DNA of 46,206 bases from a virus: IMG/VR virus record IMGVR_UViG_3300020020_000064, positions 1-46,206 of that record. One strand, written 5' to 3'. Every line of letters starts with the position of its first letter. Within the stretch, counting starts at the first letter, position 1. This document shows positions 17,515-25,134 of the stretch, one piece after another. Made by a program: the position numbers and the translations under genes. The notes beneath the pieces were generated by a model, which was not told where the DNA came from, made no database searches, and saw only the letters and a program-made list of their open reading frames with translations.

Positions 17515-18062
17515 TCATAGTAGAAGGCCCCGACGGAGGAGGTAAAACAACACTCATCCGTCAACTGCAGGAAGCATATCCTGATCTACCTGTCGCTCCT
17601 CGAGTAGTGAGTAAGCAAACAGAGGCTATGGTCGACATGCAGGAGTGGGTCAATCGCAACTTATCTGAAGGCCCTCAGTGGATGTTGTTTGATCGACACC
17701 GCCTCATCAGTGAGTTCATCTATGGACCTATTCTTCGGAAGCAACAGGCTTCAGGATTCAGCGACCCTGTCTGGGTTTGGCACTCACTCCGTCGATTCGA
17801 ACGACTTCGCCCCATCCTCATCTATTGCCTGCCTCCCCTCGAGACGGTCATGGAGAATGTGATCGGCGATGAGGATAATGCTCGGGTGTGGGATCACATC
17901 ATGGGTATCTATACCGCATACACACATCGAGCTATCCTCGATGCTCTGCACAATGGAGCGATCATTTACAACTACCAGAGTGATGGTCAGGAAGACGACC
18001 CCCTTGCCATCTTCGAACGACCCTTCAACACCATGAGAGAGCGAGCAAAAGTACATGCCTAA
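17511..18062 (+). CDS. P-loop nucleotide kinase (thymidylate kinase-like)
   Basis: 183 residues from GTG 17511 (GTGA overlap). Walker A GPDGGGKTT is at residues 6-14. Residues about 55-62 (WMLFDRHRLISEF) match the DR motif of the dNMP/deoxynucleoside kinase family that binds the nucleoside monophosphate. ILIYCLPPLETV (about 101-112) is the usual Walker-B-side strand. The family phosphorylates dTMP or another deoxynucleotide; in phages with modified bases related P-loop kinases act on hydroxymethyl bases in DNA, so substrate is open. Confidence 0.8.
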   Translation: MIIVEGPDGGGKTTLIRQLQEAYPDLPVAPRVVSKQTEAMVDMQEWVNRNLSEGPQWMLFDRHRLISEFIYGPILRKQQASGFSDPVWVWHSLRRFERLRPILIYCLPPLETVMENVIGDEDNARVWDHIMGIYTAYTHRAILDALHNGAIIYNYQSDGQEDDPLAIFERPFNTMRERAKVHA

Positions 18063-18600
18063 AGGTACAAATGAATCCAGCACAGACCCATATATCAGTC
18101 AGGGGTTCCAAGCCGCATTCGAACACCAGATCAAGATGCAGGTTGACGTGTATGGCGATGGTACTCCACTAGGCAAGTACGATCCTCAGCGCAAGATTGA
18201 GTTCGTCAAGGACCAGTACATCGCGCTAGTCATGGAAATGGGCGAGGCTCTTGATGAGATCGGTTGGAAGCCCTGGGCATCAAGCAAACACTTCAACCGT
18301 GATGCATTCAAGGGCGAACTAGTGGATGTGCTACACTTCTTCTTCAACCTTATGGGCGTGGCAGAAATTACACCTGAGGAACTCATCGACGACTACTTCA
18401 AAAAAGCAGCCAAGAATCTCAAGCGTCAGCAGGATGGTTATGATGGAGTGAGCACAAAGTGCCCCGGCTGCCATCGTGCCCTCGACGACACTGCTGTGAA
18501 GTGCCATGAAATGGGCGTATTCTGGGCAGCAAATGCTCATGTCTTCTGGTGCGACCAACTCGCCAAGGAAGTTTCACGACCACTAGGGGAAGAGAACTGA
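18055..18600 (+). CDS. dUTPase-like all-alpha NTP pyrophosphatase with C-terminal zinc motif
   Basis: 181 residues. EMGE (61-64) and ELVDVLHF (88-95) are the paired ExxE/ExxD metal-binding motifs of dimeric dUTPase/MazG-type all-alpha pyrophosphatases, and IGWKPW fits the dimeric dUTPase branch. It would hydrolyse dUTP to dUMP, feeding thymidylate synthase and keeping uracil out of DNA. After residue 130 an added domain has C136, C139, C150 and C166, a likely zinc site unusual for the family. It overlaps its neighbours by 8 and 1 bases. Confidence 0.8.
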   Translation: MPKGTNESSTDPYISQGFQAAFEHQIKMQVDVYGDGTPLGKYDPQRKIEFVKDQYIALVMEMGEALDEIGWKPWASSKHFNRDAFKGELVDVLHFFFNLMGVAEITPEELIDDYFKKAAKNLKRQQDGYDGVSTKCPGCHRALDDTAVKCHEMGVFWAANAHVFWCDQLAKEVSRPLGEEN

Positions 18601-19628
18601 TGCATTACTACCACGCTGCAACTATGACCGATATGCATAATCAGATGGTCGATGGTTTGCTCTTCGGTACTCCAGAAACTCTTGATCTGATAAGTTCGGT
18701 GGATGTATCTCAACATCACGTTGTATGCGAAGTCGACAGCATGGAATGGGATTTCGATCTGAAGACTTCATGGTTGACGAAGAACCGCTGGTCAATGCTT
18801 GTACGTCAGTATATCGATCCTCAAGATTTGGAGTCATGGATTGGACGAATCACCGCACGTATCGGACTCAAGGAACGTGGTATGGCAGTTATGCGAACAA
18901 AGACAGTTAAGCCCCGAGGAGGTGAAGCGACTGGTCATACCAATAAGCAAACTCGAATCTGGGGCGCGTGCATGCTCAGTTTCACCTACAAGGCGAAGCC
19001 CTACCCTACTCTCACCCTCCACTCGCGCACGTCTTATATGGGGTACATCGCCGGACTTGACCTAACCATTGCTTATGTAATCGGCAAAATGCTGGCACGG
19101 GAGCTTGGTATTCCCGTCTCGAAGATGAAGTTCGTCTGGTTCAACGAGGCCAGCCAGTGGCATTTCTTCAAGTCGATGTCGTTCGTACTCACGAACCCCG
19201 ATCCCGAGAAGTCAGAACTTTTCCGTACGTTGCTCCTGGCACCCTCAGCCGAGCTGGATAGAGAACACAAGAAACTGATCATCAACCACCCGGCCATTCG
19301 TGGTTCAAGGAAGTGGTTGCAGAAGGTTGTTGCTGAAGATGCTGAGGGTCGCACCTACGGGAAGCTAACCTATAACACCTTCCGTCGAGTTATCCGTCGG
19401 TATCACACTGAGGTTTATGGCGAAGAACATGCTCGGCAATTCGAGGGTTGGCAGGTGTATAAGCGAGGACCTCTGGTGGGACAGAACCAGGAGTTCTTCA
19501 CAGCGTATCCTCCCTTGCCCTCAGTACATGTCGACACTCTTGATTTCGATGCTATCAAAATGCCCATGGGTCGACGCTATGGTGATCCTTTCATCGGAGG
19601 CGACAACGATGAGGACGAAGATGATTGA
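18600..19628 (+). CDS. Thymidylate-synthase-superfamily protein (first of tandem pair)
   Basis: 342 residues from ATG 18600 (TGATG). Cys124 in WGACMLSF lies 19 residues before Arg143 in LHSRTSYMGYIAGLDL; in TS the catalytic Cys of PPCH precedes the RS of YQRSADxFLG by 20. The rest of the stretch aligns by eye with the TS phosphate- and pyrimidine-binding segment, with Thr where TS has its key Asn. The C-terminus is acidic (DNDEDEDD). It may be a diverged thymidylate synthase or a base-modifying relative; I cannot say which. Confidence 0.6.
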   Translation: MHYYHAATMTDMHNQMVDGLLFGTPETLDLISSVDVSQHHVVCEVDSMEWDFDLKTSWLTKNRWSMLVRQYIDPQDLESWIGRITARIGLKERGMAVMRTKTVKPRGGEATGHTNKQTRIWGACMLSFTYKAKPYPTLTLHSRTSYMGYIAGLDLTIAYVIGKMLARELGIPVSKMKFVWFNEASQWHFFKSMSFVLTNPDPEKSELFRTLLLAPSAELDREHKKLIINHPAIRGSRKWLQKVVAEDAEGRTYGKLTYNTFRRVIRRYHTEVYGEEHARQFEGWQVYKRGPLVGQNQEFFTAYPPLPSVHVDTLDFDAIKMPMGRRYGDPFIGGDNDEDEDD

Positions 19629-19653
19629 CTAAGGTCTCAGGTACTGATATGAT
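19625..19653 (+). promoter_or_regulatory. Promoter TTGACT-17-TATGAT
   Basis: -35 at 19625-19630 overlaps the end of the upstream gene; -10 at 19648-19653. A TGATA/TATCA inverted repeat (19645-19649 with 19656-19660) spans the -10 to about +1. It drives 19681-21487. Confidence 0.7.
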
Positions 19654-19680
19654 CGTATCACGCACGCTTCATGTCATGGC

Positions 19681-20574
19681 ATGATCAGAGAGCTCTCAGA
19701 GATTAGGGACCGCATGTTTATCGCATCATCATTCGACAATCTGACAACCAATTTGCCATGGGACTTCGGGAATCTATTCGATCTACTTAAGCGCAATTTA
19801 ATCTCGGCCCCGCCAGTGTTTCTGGGAGAGTGGCAAAGTCAAAAGGTAGACACGAAGATGCGTGAACTGCTCCACGTAGTCTTCGAATGGCAGATTCCTA
19901 ACACTGCTGAACAACTTGGTATTGAAACTGGTGCACGACTTCCCTGGGCAGAAGATCATTTCCAGGAACGAGTCTCAGGCGAGCCGATGAATCCCAGTCC
20001 TAGCGAGGCATGGTGGCCATTCCGTCAGAAGAAAGATGGTGACACAAACACTGATCACAAGTCTGAGGGCCAGGCATTCTCCCACACATATCCCGAGCGA
20101 ATGTGGCCGAAACGAGCCCAGCCTGCTTGGTATGATGAAGAGGGACGACTCATGAATCAACCTCTCATGCATGGTATACGATTCGCATATGGGGATCTCA
20201 ATGATGTCGTCGTACAACTCCGCGATCATCCGAACACGCGGCAAGCATATCTCCCGATCTGGTTCCCCGAGGATACGGGAGCAGTACACGGCAAGAGAGT
20301 CCCATGTACTCTCGGTTATCACTTCACCATTCGTGATGGTGTTCTCGATATTAGTTATTTCATGCGTAGTACTGACCTTATCCGGCATTTTCAGGACGAT
20401 GTATATCTTGCATGTCGCCTCGCACAATGGATGGTTGATCAACTACGAAATGAAGCACCCCATCGACCACTCAAAGTGGGTAAGCTAATATTCCACACCG
20501 CAAACATGCACATCTTTGACGACGATGTTCCAATACTGGAATACTGGGAAACGATTGGGAAGCGGTGGTACTGA
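19681..20574 (+). CDS. Thymidylate synthase / dCMP hydroxymethylase family protein (second of pair)
   Basis: 297 residues. Cys209 in RVPCTLGYHF is 20 residues before Arg229-Ser230 in YFMRSTDL, exactly the TS spacing of catalytic Cys and RS motif. GIRFAYGDLNDVVVQLRDHPNTRQAYLPIW precedes it, the expected TS segment. At the position of the TS substrate-selecting Asn I read Asp240 (HFQDDVY), the change known in T4 dCMP hydroxymethylase. So the enzyme may act on dCMP rather than dUMP. Start could instead be ATG 19714, as no good ribosome site precedes 19681. Confidence 0.7.
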   Translation: MIRELSEIRDRMFIASSFDNLTTNLPWDFGNLFDLLKRNLISAPPVFLGEWQSQKVDTKMRELLHVVFEWQIPNTAEQLGIETGARLPWAEDHFQERVSGEPMNPSPSEAWWPFRQKKDGDTNTDHKSEGQAFSHTYPERMWPKRAQPAWYDEEGRLMNQPLMHGIRFAYGDLNDVVVQLRDHPNTRQAYLPIWFPEDTGAVHGKRVPCTLGYHFTIRDGVLDISYFMRSTDLIRHFQDDVYLACRLAQWMVDQLRNEAPHRPLKVGKLIFHTANMHIFDDDVPILEYWETIGKRWY

Positions 20575-20957
20575 TGTTCCGCCTCCTGATTACTGGGTCT
20601 CGAAACTGGGAGGATTTTCGCACGGTCTGGAGTGCGCTTAATCGTCTCGATGAGAAGCTAGGTCCTCGTCCCGCTGTAATGATCAATGGGGGTGCTCGAG
20701 GGGTGGATATGATCGCCGTTGAACATTGGACTCGAGCACTCGGTCGAGGCAAACTGCAGCAGGGTGATCGCATGATCGAGACGCATATCCCTGACTGGAC
20801 TAAAGGTCGAGGTGCGGGTATTTTCAGGAATCAGCAGATGGTTGATAGTGGTGCCAATCTCTGCTTCGCATTCATACATCGGGAGTCACGCGGAGCTACA
20901 CACTGCGCTAATGCCGCGATTAAAGCCGGGATCAAGACATTGATTTGGAGAGAATGA
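20574..20957 (+). CDS. YspA/cpYpsA-related SLOG family protein (DUF2493-like)
   Basis: 127 residues, ATG 20574 overlapping the previous TGA. LLITGSRNW at the N-terminus and INGGARGVDMIAVEHW at about 37-52 are the two nucleotide-binding glycine motifs of SLOG/DprA-like Rossmann proteins, and NQQMVDSGANLCFAFIH fits the third strand. SLOG proteins bind or hydrolyse nucleotide-derived ligands. Placement between TS-like and dCMP deaminase genes fits a role in nucleotide handling. Confidence 0.8.
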   Translation: MFRLLITGSRNWEDFRTVWSALNRLDEKLGPRPAVMINGGARGVDMIAVEHWTRALGRGKLQQGDRMIETHIPDWTKGRGAGIFRNQQMVDSGANLCFAFIHRESRGATHCANAAIKAGIKTLIWRE

Positions 20958-21487
20958 TGGAAAGGATTACCCGAGATGAATATCTCATGGAGGTCGCGCA
21001 TGTGGTGGCGCGTCGTGGCACTTGCTCTCGCGCTCAAGTGGGTGTTGTCTTTGCCCGTGAAGGCCGTATCGTGGCTACTGGTTACAATGGTGCTCCTCCC
21101 GGTATTGCTCACTGTACACACGAGTCCTTCACGATCGAACGCTCGACTCTGGAGCTTCCTTCGTGGCTGGCGCCAGTGGCGGATATCCGTCCTATTTCTT
21201 GGGGTACCACCTGGTACTGGGATGGAGAAACTGTCAGCACTGACGCCAAATGCACTGTTGTATCTCACGCCGAGCGGAACGGTATCGCCTTCGCCGCAAG
21301 GGAGGGCATACGGCTTGGTGGCACCGACGTCTTCTGCACCCATGCTCCCTGTGAAGATTGTGCCAAATCCTTGCTTGGGGCCGGAATTCGCTCGCTTGTA
21401 TACAGGACGCCATACCGACTGACCTCAGGTGTGGAACTGCTTATCTCGGCAGGTATCCCAGTCATTGACCTCAGTGATCCGGTTTGA
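20957..21487 (+). CDS. dCMP deaminase
   Basis: 176 residues; ATG 20957 (6 nt after GGAG) is preferred over 20954. Zinc and catalytic residues are visible: HAE at 104-106 and PCEDC at 131-135, the signature of cytidine/deoxycytidylate deaminases. VARRGTCSRAQVGVVF and GYNGAPPG are also family motifs. It converts dCMP to dUMP for thymidylate synthase. If DNA cytosine is modified it would compete for dCMP, a point of tension with the neighbour at 19681. Confidence 0.92.
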   Translation: MERITRDEYLMEVAHVVARRGTCSRAQVGVVFAREGRIVATGYNGAPPGIAHCTHESFTIERSTLELPSWLAPVADIRPISWGTTWYWDGETVSTDAKCTVVSHAERNGIAFAAREGIRLGGTDVFCTHAPCEDCAKSLLGAGIRSLVYRTPYRLTSGVELLISAGIPVIDLSDPV

Positions 21488-21493
21488 TATAAT
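21465..21493 (+). promoter_or_regulatory. Promoter TTGACC-17-TATAAT, leaderless
   Basis: -35 at 21465-21470 inside the end of the deaminase gene, -10 at 21488-21493, then 6 nt to the ATG of the polymerase gene at 21500. A leaderless polymerase message is the simplest reading. Confidence 0.85.
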
Positions 21494-21499
21494 CTACTG

Positions 21500-24052
21500 A
21501 TGGTAATTCAACTCGACAACCAATGTCTGCTATGTGCAGAGCATGATGTAGAAAGTTACGCAATCGGACCCCGTGATGCGAAGATCGTTGTCGTCACTAA
21601 TCGCAAGAGTTCAGGAAGGTTTCAGGATGCTCTTGACCTCCAGCTTAAGGAGCTCGGCCTGGACATCACTCAGGTACTCTTTACTCCTGTCATTAAATGC
21701 CGATCGTTCGATGTCTCTCTTTCGAACAAGCGACTGCGGGAACATGCAGCGAGATATCTTCTACCTGAGTTGGATCGTTACCCACGTGAATTTATTCTCT
21801 GCTTGGGCAATGAAGCCCTTCTCGCCGTCGTGGGTAAGTCAGGCATCACGAAATATCGCGGAAAGACTTTTGAATACAAAGGAGCCGACGTCATTTCATC
21901 GGTATCACCGTCAGCCGTTAATCGAAACCCTGGTCAGAAGCCCGGTTATATTGCAGATCTTCGACTCTTTATCAACAAGGTTAATGGTACAGCCACTGGT
22001 ATACCCGATCCGAAGTATATCGTAGCAGATTCCAAGGAGAACCTAAGAAAGGTTTTCAAGATCCTCGATATGACCGAGGAAATCTACATCGATATTGAAA
22101 CGAACTCGAAGGAGTACTATCAAGATGACGCTGCTATGGTGTCCCTGGCCGCTACTTGCGTCGTGGTCGATAGCTTCGGCAAGCATCGTGCAGTGTTCGC
22201 GGTTCCACTCTTCCACCCTCAATCACCATGGCGTTCTCAGTGGCGAGAAATCCTGCGACTGCTTGGTCTTCACTGCAACCACATCAAACGTGTTGTAGCG
22301 CACAACGCCTCATTCGATTGCAAGTGGCTGATCTGGTGTGGGATGAAGTTGTACCCAACTTTCGATACCATGCTTGCTATCCACAACATGGATGAGAATA
22401 TTCAACGCGGGCTTAAGCCTCAGGCTATGGCCCGTCTTGGTGTTGAGTCTTGGGGTATTGATACTGGGTCGCTTCTCCGGACTCCGATCGCAGAAGTGCT
22501 TCACTACAACGTTCTCGATACCTGGTACATGTATTGGGTGAAGCAACAACTTGTCGAGGAACTGAAGAAAGATCTACGCATTGCCCGTATCTTTAAGTTC
22601 CTTACCATGCCGGCACAACGTGACTTGATCAATAGTGAACTGCGTGGTGCCTGGATCGATGTGAAACGGCTGAAGGAACGTAAGCCGATTGCTGAAGCAA
22701 ACCTTGCACGCATTGAAGCGAACATCTTTAAGGCAGCAAAACTTGACGAGGTACCAACCGATGTCTGGCCCCACAATGTCAAACACTTGGTTCGTGGTGA
22801 TAAGATCATACCTTGGGAAGTGAATTTTAACGCCAGTAACTTTGCACGATGGATGTTGTTCGACTGGCTTGAGTTGCCGATCAATGATGAGCAACGAGGT
22901 AAGGTCAAGGAAGATGGTGGTCCTGGTAACCCAAGCATGAAGGAAGAGGTGCTACTCCATCTTCAGGCTGAAACACACCACCCAGTAATCGATCACATGC
23001 TTGAAAGAGTTACCGCACAGAAGCACCTCAGTAGTTTCTTCAATCCATATGAGGAGTTGTATGATGAGAACCACCGGCTACACACGACTTTCAAGTTGGC
23101 GGGAACAGTTACAGGTCGACTCAGTTCGGGTAAATCGGACCCGGATAAGATTAGTGGTTCGCGGGGTAAGATGCGAGGTGTCAATCTTCAACAAGTACCT
23201 CGTGACCCATTCATCCGAGGGCTCTTCGGTGCTCCGCCTGGGTGGACCTTCGTTGAGGCTGACTATTCACAAATCGAACTGAGGATCGCAGCATACCTTG
23301 CCGATGAAACCACGATGAAGCATATCTACGCTAACAATGGTGACATCCATCTCTCGACTGCTGCAAGAGTTACAGGTTTGCCTGAGTCTCAGATCACGAA
23401 GGAGATTCGCAAGGTAGTAGGTAAGCCGATCAACTTCGGCTTTCTCTATGGCATGGGCTGGCGAAAGTTCATCGAGACCGCATTCAATAACTACGGTTCT
23501 GTATTCACCGAAGCCGAAGCTCAGGCTGCGCGCATAGTGTACTTCCAGTTGTATCCTAAACTGCTTCCCTGGCACGCCAAGCAGCGCCGACTGGTCAATG
23601 AGTATGGTCGAGTGGTAAGTCCGCTGGGGCGAATCCGTCACTTGCCTGATATCTACTCACCTGATCGAGGAGTACGCATGGAGGCTGAACGCCAAGCAAT
23701 TAACTCGCCAGTGCAAGGTTTTGGTTCTGACATGGCAGTGATTGCCATGATTGAGATTAACCGACGTCTCCGCGAACTTGGGTGGGATCAGTACGCACAT
23801 TGCCTTGGTCTGGTACACGACGCTATCAACTTCGAAATTCGCGACGACTACGTCTCACGAGTGATTCCGATTATTAAGGATTGCATGGAAGACCTCGACC
23901 ACCTGTACAGGAGATTTGGGGTAGTAATCGACATTCCAATTATTGCAGATGTTTCAGTCGGGCAGCACTGGGGAGATAAGCTTGAGTTGACTGCTGAGCA
24001 GGTATACGACTTCGATCTTAAGTACAAGTACGAGAAACTTAAGGCGGCATAA
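21500..24052 (+). CDS. Family A DNA polymerase with UDG-like N-terminal domain
   Basis: 850 residues. Residues 1-165 resemble family 4/5 uracil-DNA glycosylases (C9, C12; IKCRSF; GNEALLAVVGKSGITKYRGKTF), but motif A and the His of the HPSA motif are replaced (SVSPSAVNRNP), so it is probably not an active glycosylase. Exonuclease motifs follow: DIE at 198-200, NASFD about 269-273, Y336-x3-D340. Polymerase motif A DYSQIE starts at D588, motif B K…YG about 638-652, motif C HDA at 773-775, where Pol I usually has HDE. It is the likely replicative polymerase. A UDG-like domain on PolA is also reported in SPO1. Confidence 0.93.
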   Translation: MVIQLDNQCLLCAEHDVESYAIGPRDAKIVVVTNRKSSGRFQDALDLQLKELGLDITQVLFTPVIKCRSFDVSLSNKRLREHAARYLLPELDRYPREFILCLGNEALLAVVGKSGITKYRGKTFEYKGADVISSVSPSAVNRNPGQKPGYIADLRLFINKVNGTATGIPDPKYIVADSKENLRKVFKILDMTEEIYIDIETNSKEYYQDDAAMVSLAATCVVVDSFGKHRAVFAVPLFHPQSPWRSQWREILRLLGLHCNHIKRVVAHNASFDCKWLIWCGMKLYPTFDTMLAIHNMDENIQRGLKPQAMARLGVESWGIDTGSLLRTPIAEVLHYNVLDTWYMYWVKQQLVEELKKDLRIARIFKFLTMPAQRDLINSELRGAWIDVKRLKERKPIAEANLARIEANIFKAAKLDEVPTDVWPHNVKHLVRGDKIIPWEVNFNASNFARWMLFDWLELPINDEQRGKVKEDGGPGNPSMKEEVLLHLQAETHHPVIDHMLERVTAQKHLSSFFNPYEELYDENHRLHTTFKLAGTVTGRLSSGKSDPDKISGSRGKMRGVNLQQVPRDPFIRGLFGAPPGWTFVEADYSQIELRIAAYLADETTMKHIYANNGDIHLSTAARVTGLPESQITKEIRKVVGKPINFGFLYGMGWRKFIETAFNNYGSVFTEAEAQAARIVYFQLYPKLLPWHAKQRRLVNEYGRVVSPLGRIRHLPDIYSPDRGVRMEAERQAINSPVQGFGSDMAVIAMIEINRRLRELGWDQYAHCLGLVHDAINFEIRDDYVSRVIPIIKDCMEDLDHLYRRFGVVIDIPIIADVSVGQHWGDKLELTAEQVYDFDLKYKYEKLKAA

Positions 24053-24060
24053 ATTGCCAG

Positions 24061-24089
24061 TTGACGGGGTATATACCTTGCGATAAAAT
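24061..24089 (+). promoter_or_regulatory. Promoter TTGACG-17-TAAAAT with leader hairpin
   Basis: -35 at 24061-24066, -10 at 24084-24089. A CGGCAT-aaatg-ATGCCG hairpin (24097-24113) would begin almost at the 5' end of the message, followed by AAGGAG and the ATG at 24139. Confidence 0.8.
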
Positions 24090-24138
24090 TAGGCATCGGC
24101 ATAAATGATGCCGGGATTAACTCAAGGAGATGAATACA

Positions 24139-24486
24139 ATGACAGTTATCCTCAACCGCGATTGCCAATTCTGCAACGATGGTACGCACGCGACGTACGA
24201 CGCCAAGACCTACCGCGGACCCTGGGCTTACGTCTGCACTCCACACCTCAAGGAATACTGCGTACCGAACCTCTCGCTGCGCACTGAAATAACTCGCGAA
24301 GTTGAACTGCCGACACCGATTCCATTCCAGGAGTATGTCAATCAGGATGATGCGCACCAGATGGGGGAGGGATTGCCACGCCACTCAATGATCCACCTCC
24401 GCGCCGCATATCGGCAAACTTTCGGAGTACCCGCGGGGCCCCAGGTCAACATCACTCGTGAGCCCATTGAGGAGGCAGTATCATGA
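24139..24486 (+). CDS. Hypothetical protein with zinc-type cysteines
   Basis: 115 residues; ATG 24139 is 9 nt after AAGGAG, so it is preferred over ATG 24130, which touches the site. CQFC (about 10-13) with Cys34 and Cys42 suggest a small zinc fold at the N-terminus (GPWAYVCTPHLKEYC). The remainder is unremarkable. First of four overlapping small genes (24139-25074). Confidence 0.7.
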   Translation: MTVILNRDCQFCNDGTHATYDAKTYRGPWAYVCTPHLKEYCVPNLSLRTEITREVELPTPIPFQEYVNQDDAHQMGEGLPRHSMIHLRAAYRQTFGVPAGPQVNITREPIEEAVS

Positions 24487-24641
24487 AGTTCGGAATATTT
24501 GAGGTCGAGTACGACCTTGAAGCGGGCACTCTCACAGTGGTCGATACTTTCATGAAGCACATGTTCTGTATCGGCGGTGACCAGGTTGACATACTTGACC
24601 TGGACTCCAATGTTCTCGATTCCTGGGAGCTGCCGGTATGA
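24483..24641 (+). CDS. Small acidic protein
   Basis: 52 residues, ATGA overlaps on both sides, which argues for a real gene. It is acidic and beta-like (YDLEAGTLTVVDTF…VDILDLDSNVLDSWE). No family recognised. Confidence 0.65.
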   Translation: MKFGIFEVEYDLEAGTLTVVDTFMKHMFCIGGDQVDILDLDSNVLDSWELPV

Positions 24642-24880
24642 ACCGCTCACTCCGCGACATTGCGCGGGAACCTCGTCATGATATCTATTGGCGCAAAGAG
24701 CAGAAGGCGCTGAAGCAAGCGGGAGTTAGCCAGATCGTCACCATGAAGTGTTTGACTTGGCAACTCCAAGAGTTCATCAATCGTGGATGGGCAATGCTCG
24801 GCCAAAAGACCACCGGTGGTGGATACAGTACCACATTCATTCTCCAGATCGATCGCCAAGTTCTGGAAGCCCGATCATGA
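24638..24880 (+). CDS. Small basic protein
   Basis: 80 residues, with ATGA overlap at each end. Basic N-terminus (SLRDIAREPRHDIYWRKEQKALKQAG) and a compact second half (GWAMLGQKTTGGGYSTTFILQIDR). I do not recognise it. Probably co-translated with its neighbours. Confidence 0.65.
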   Translation: MNRSLRDIAREPRHDIYWRKEQKALKQAGVSQIVTMKCLTWQLQEFINRGWAMLGQKTTGGGYSTTFILQIDRQVLEARS

Positions 24881-25074
24881 CTCGGCGATTTAAGCCCAAG
24901 CCCCGTCGGAAGTACTGTAAGTACTATGGAGGCAAGGTCATCTTTCCCACTTTGCTGGATGTGAAGATCGAGCTCGCGGATCACATGCGTTATGGTACCG
25001 AGTCACGGCCTTACAAGTGCGGATGGCGAAACCACTACCATATCACGACGGAGGTTAAGGCATCGGGTAATTGA
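24877..25074 (+). CDS. Small zinc-finger-like protein with HYHIT ending
   Basis: 65 residues. It has KYCKYYGGKVIF near the N-terminus and YKCGWRNHYHIT near the C-terminus. Actinophages carry many short proteins with this C…C…HxT layout, some with RNA- or DNA-binding zinc ribbons. Only two Cys are plainly placed, so metal binding is uncertain. Confidence 0.65.
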   Translation: MTRRFKPKPRRKYCKYYGGKVIFPTLLDVKIELADHMRYGTESRPYKCGWRNHYHITTEVKASGN

Positions 25075-25099
25075 CTCCGCGGCTCTCGCATGGTAGGAT
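25071..25099 (+). promoter_or_regulatory. Promoter TTGACT-17-TAGGAT
   Basis: -35 at 25071-25076 overlaps the end of the preceding gene; -10 at 25094-25099. The leader is about 30 nt with only a weak GAAG/CTTC pairing. AGGAAAG (25120-25126) provides the ribosome site for 25135. Confidence 0.75.
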
Positions 25100-25134
25100 T
25101 GAAGCACTAACTTACTTCCAGGAAAGCAGTCTTC

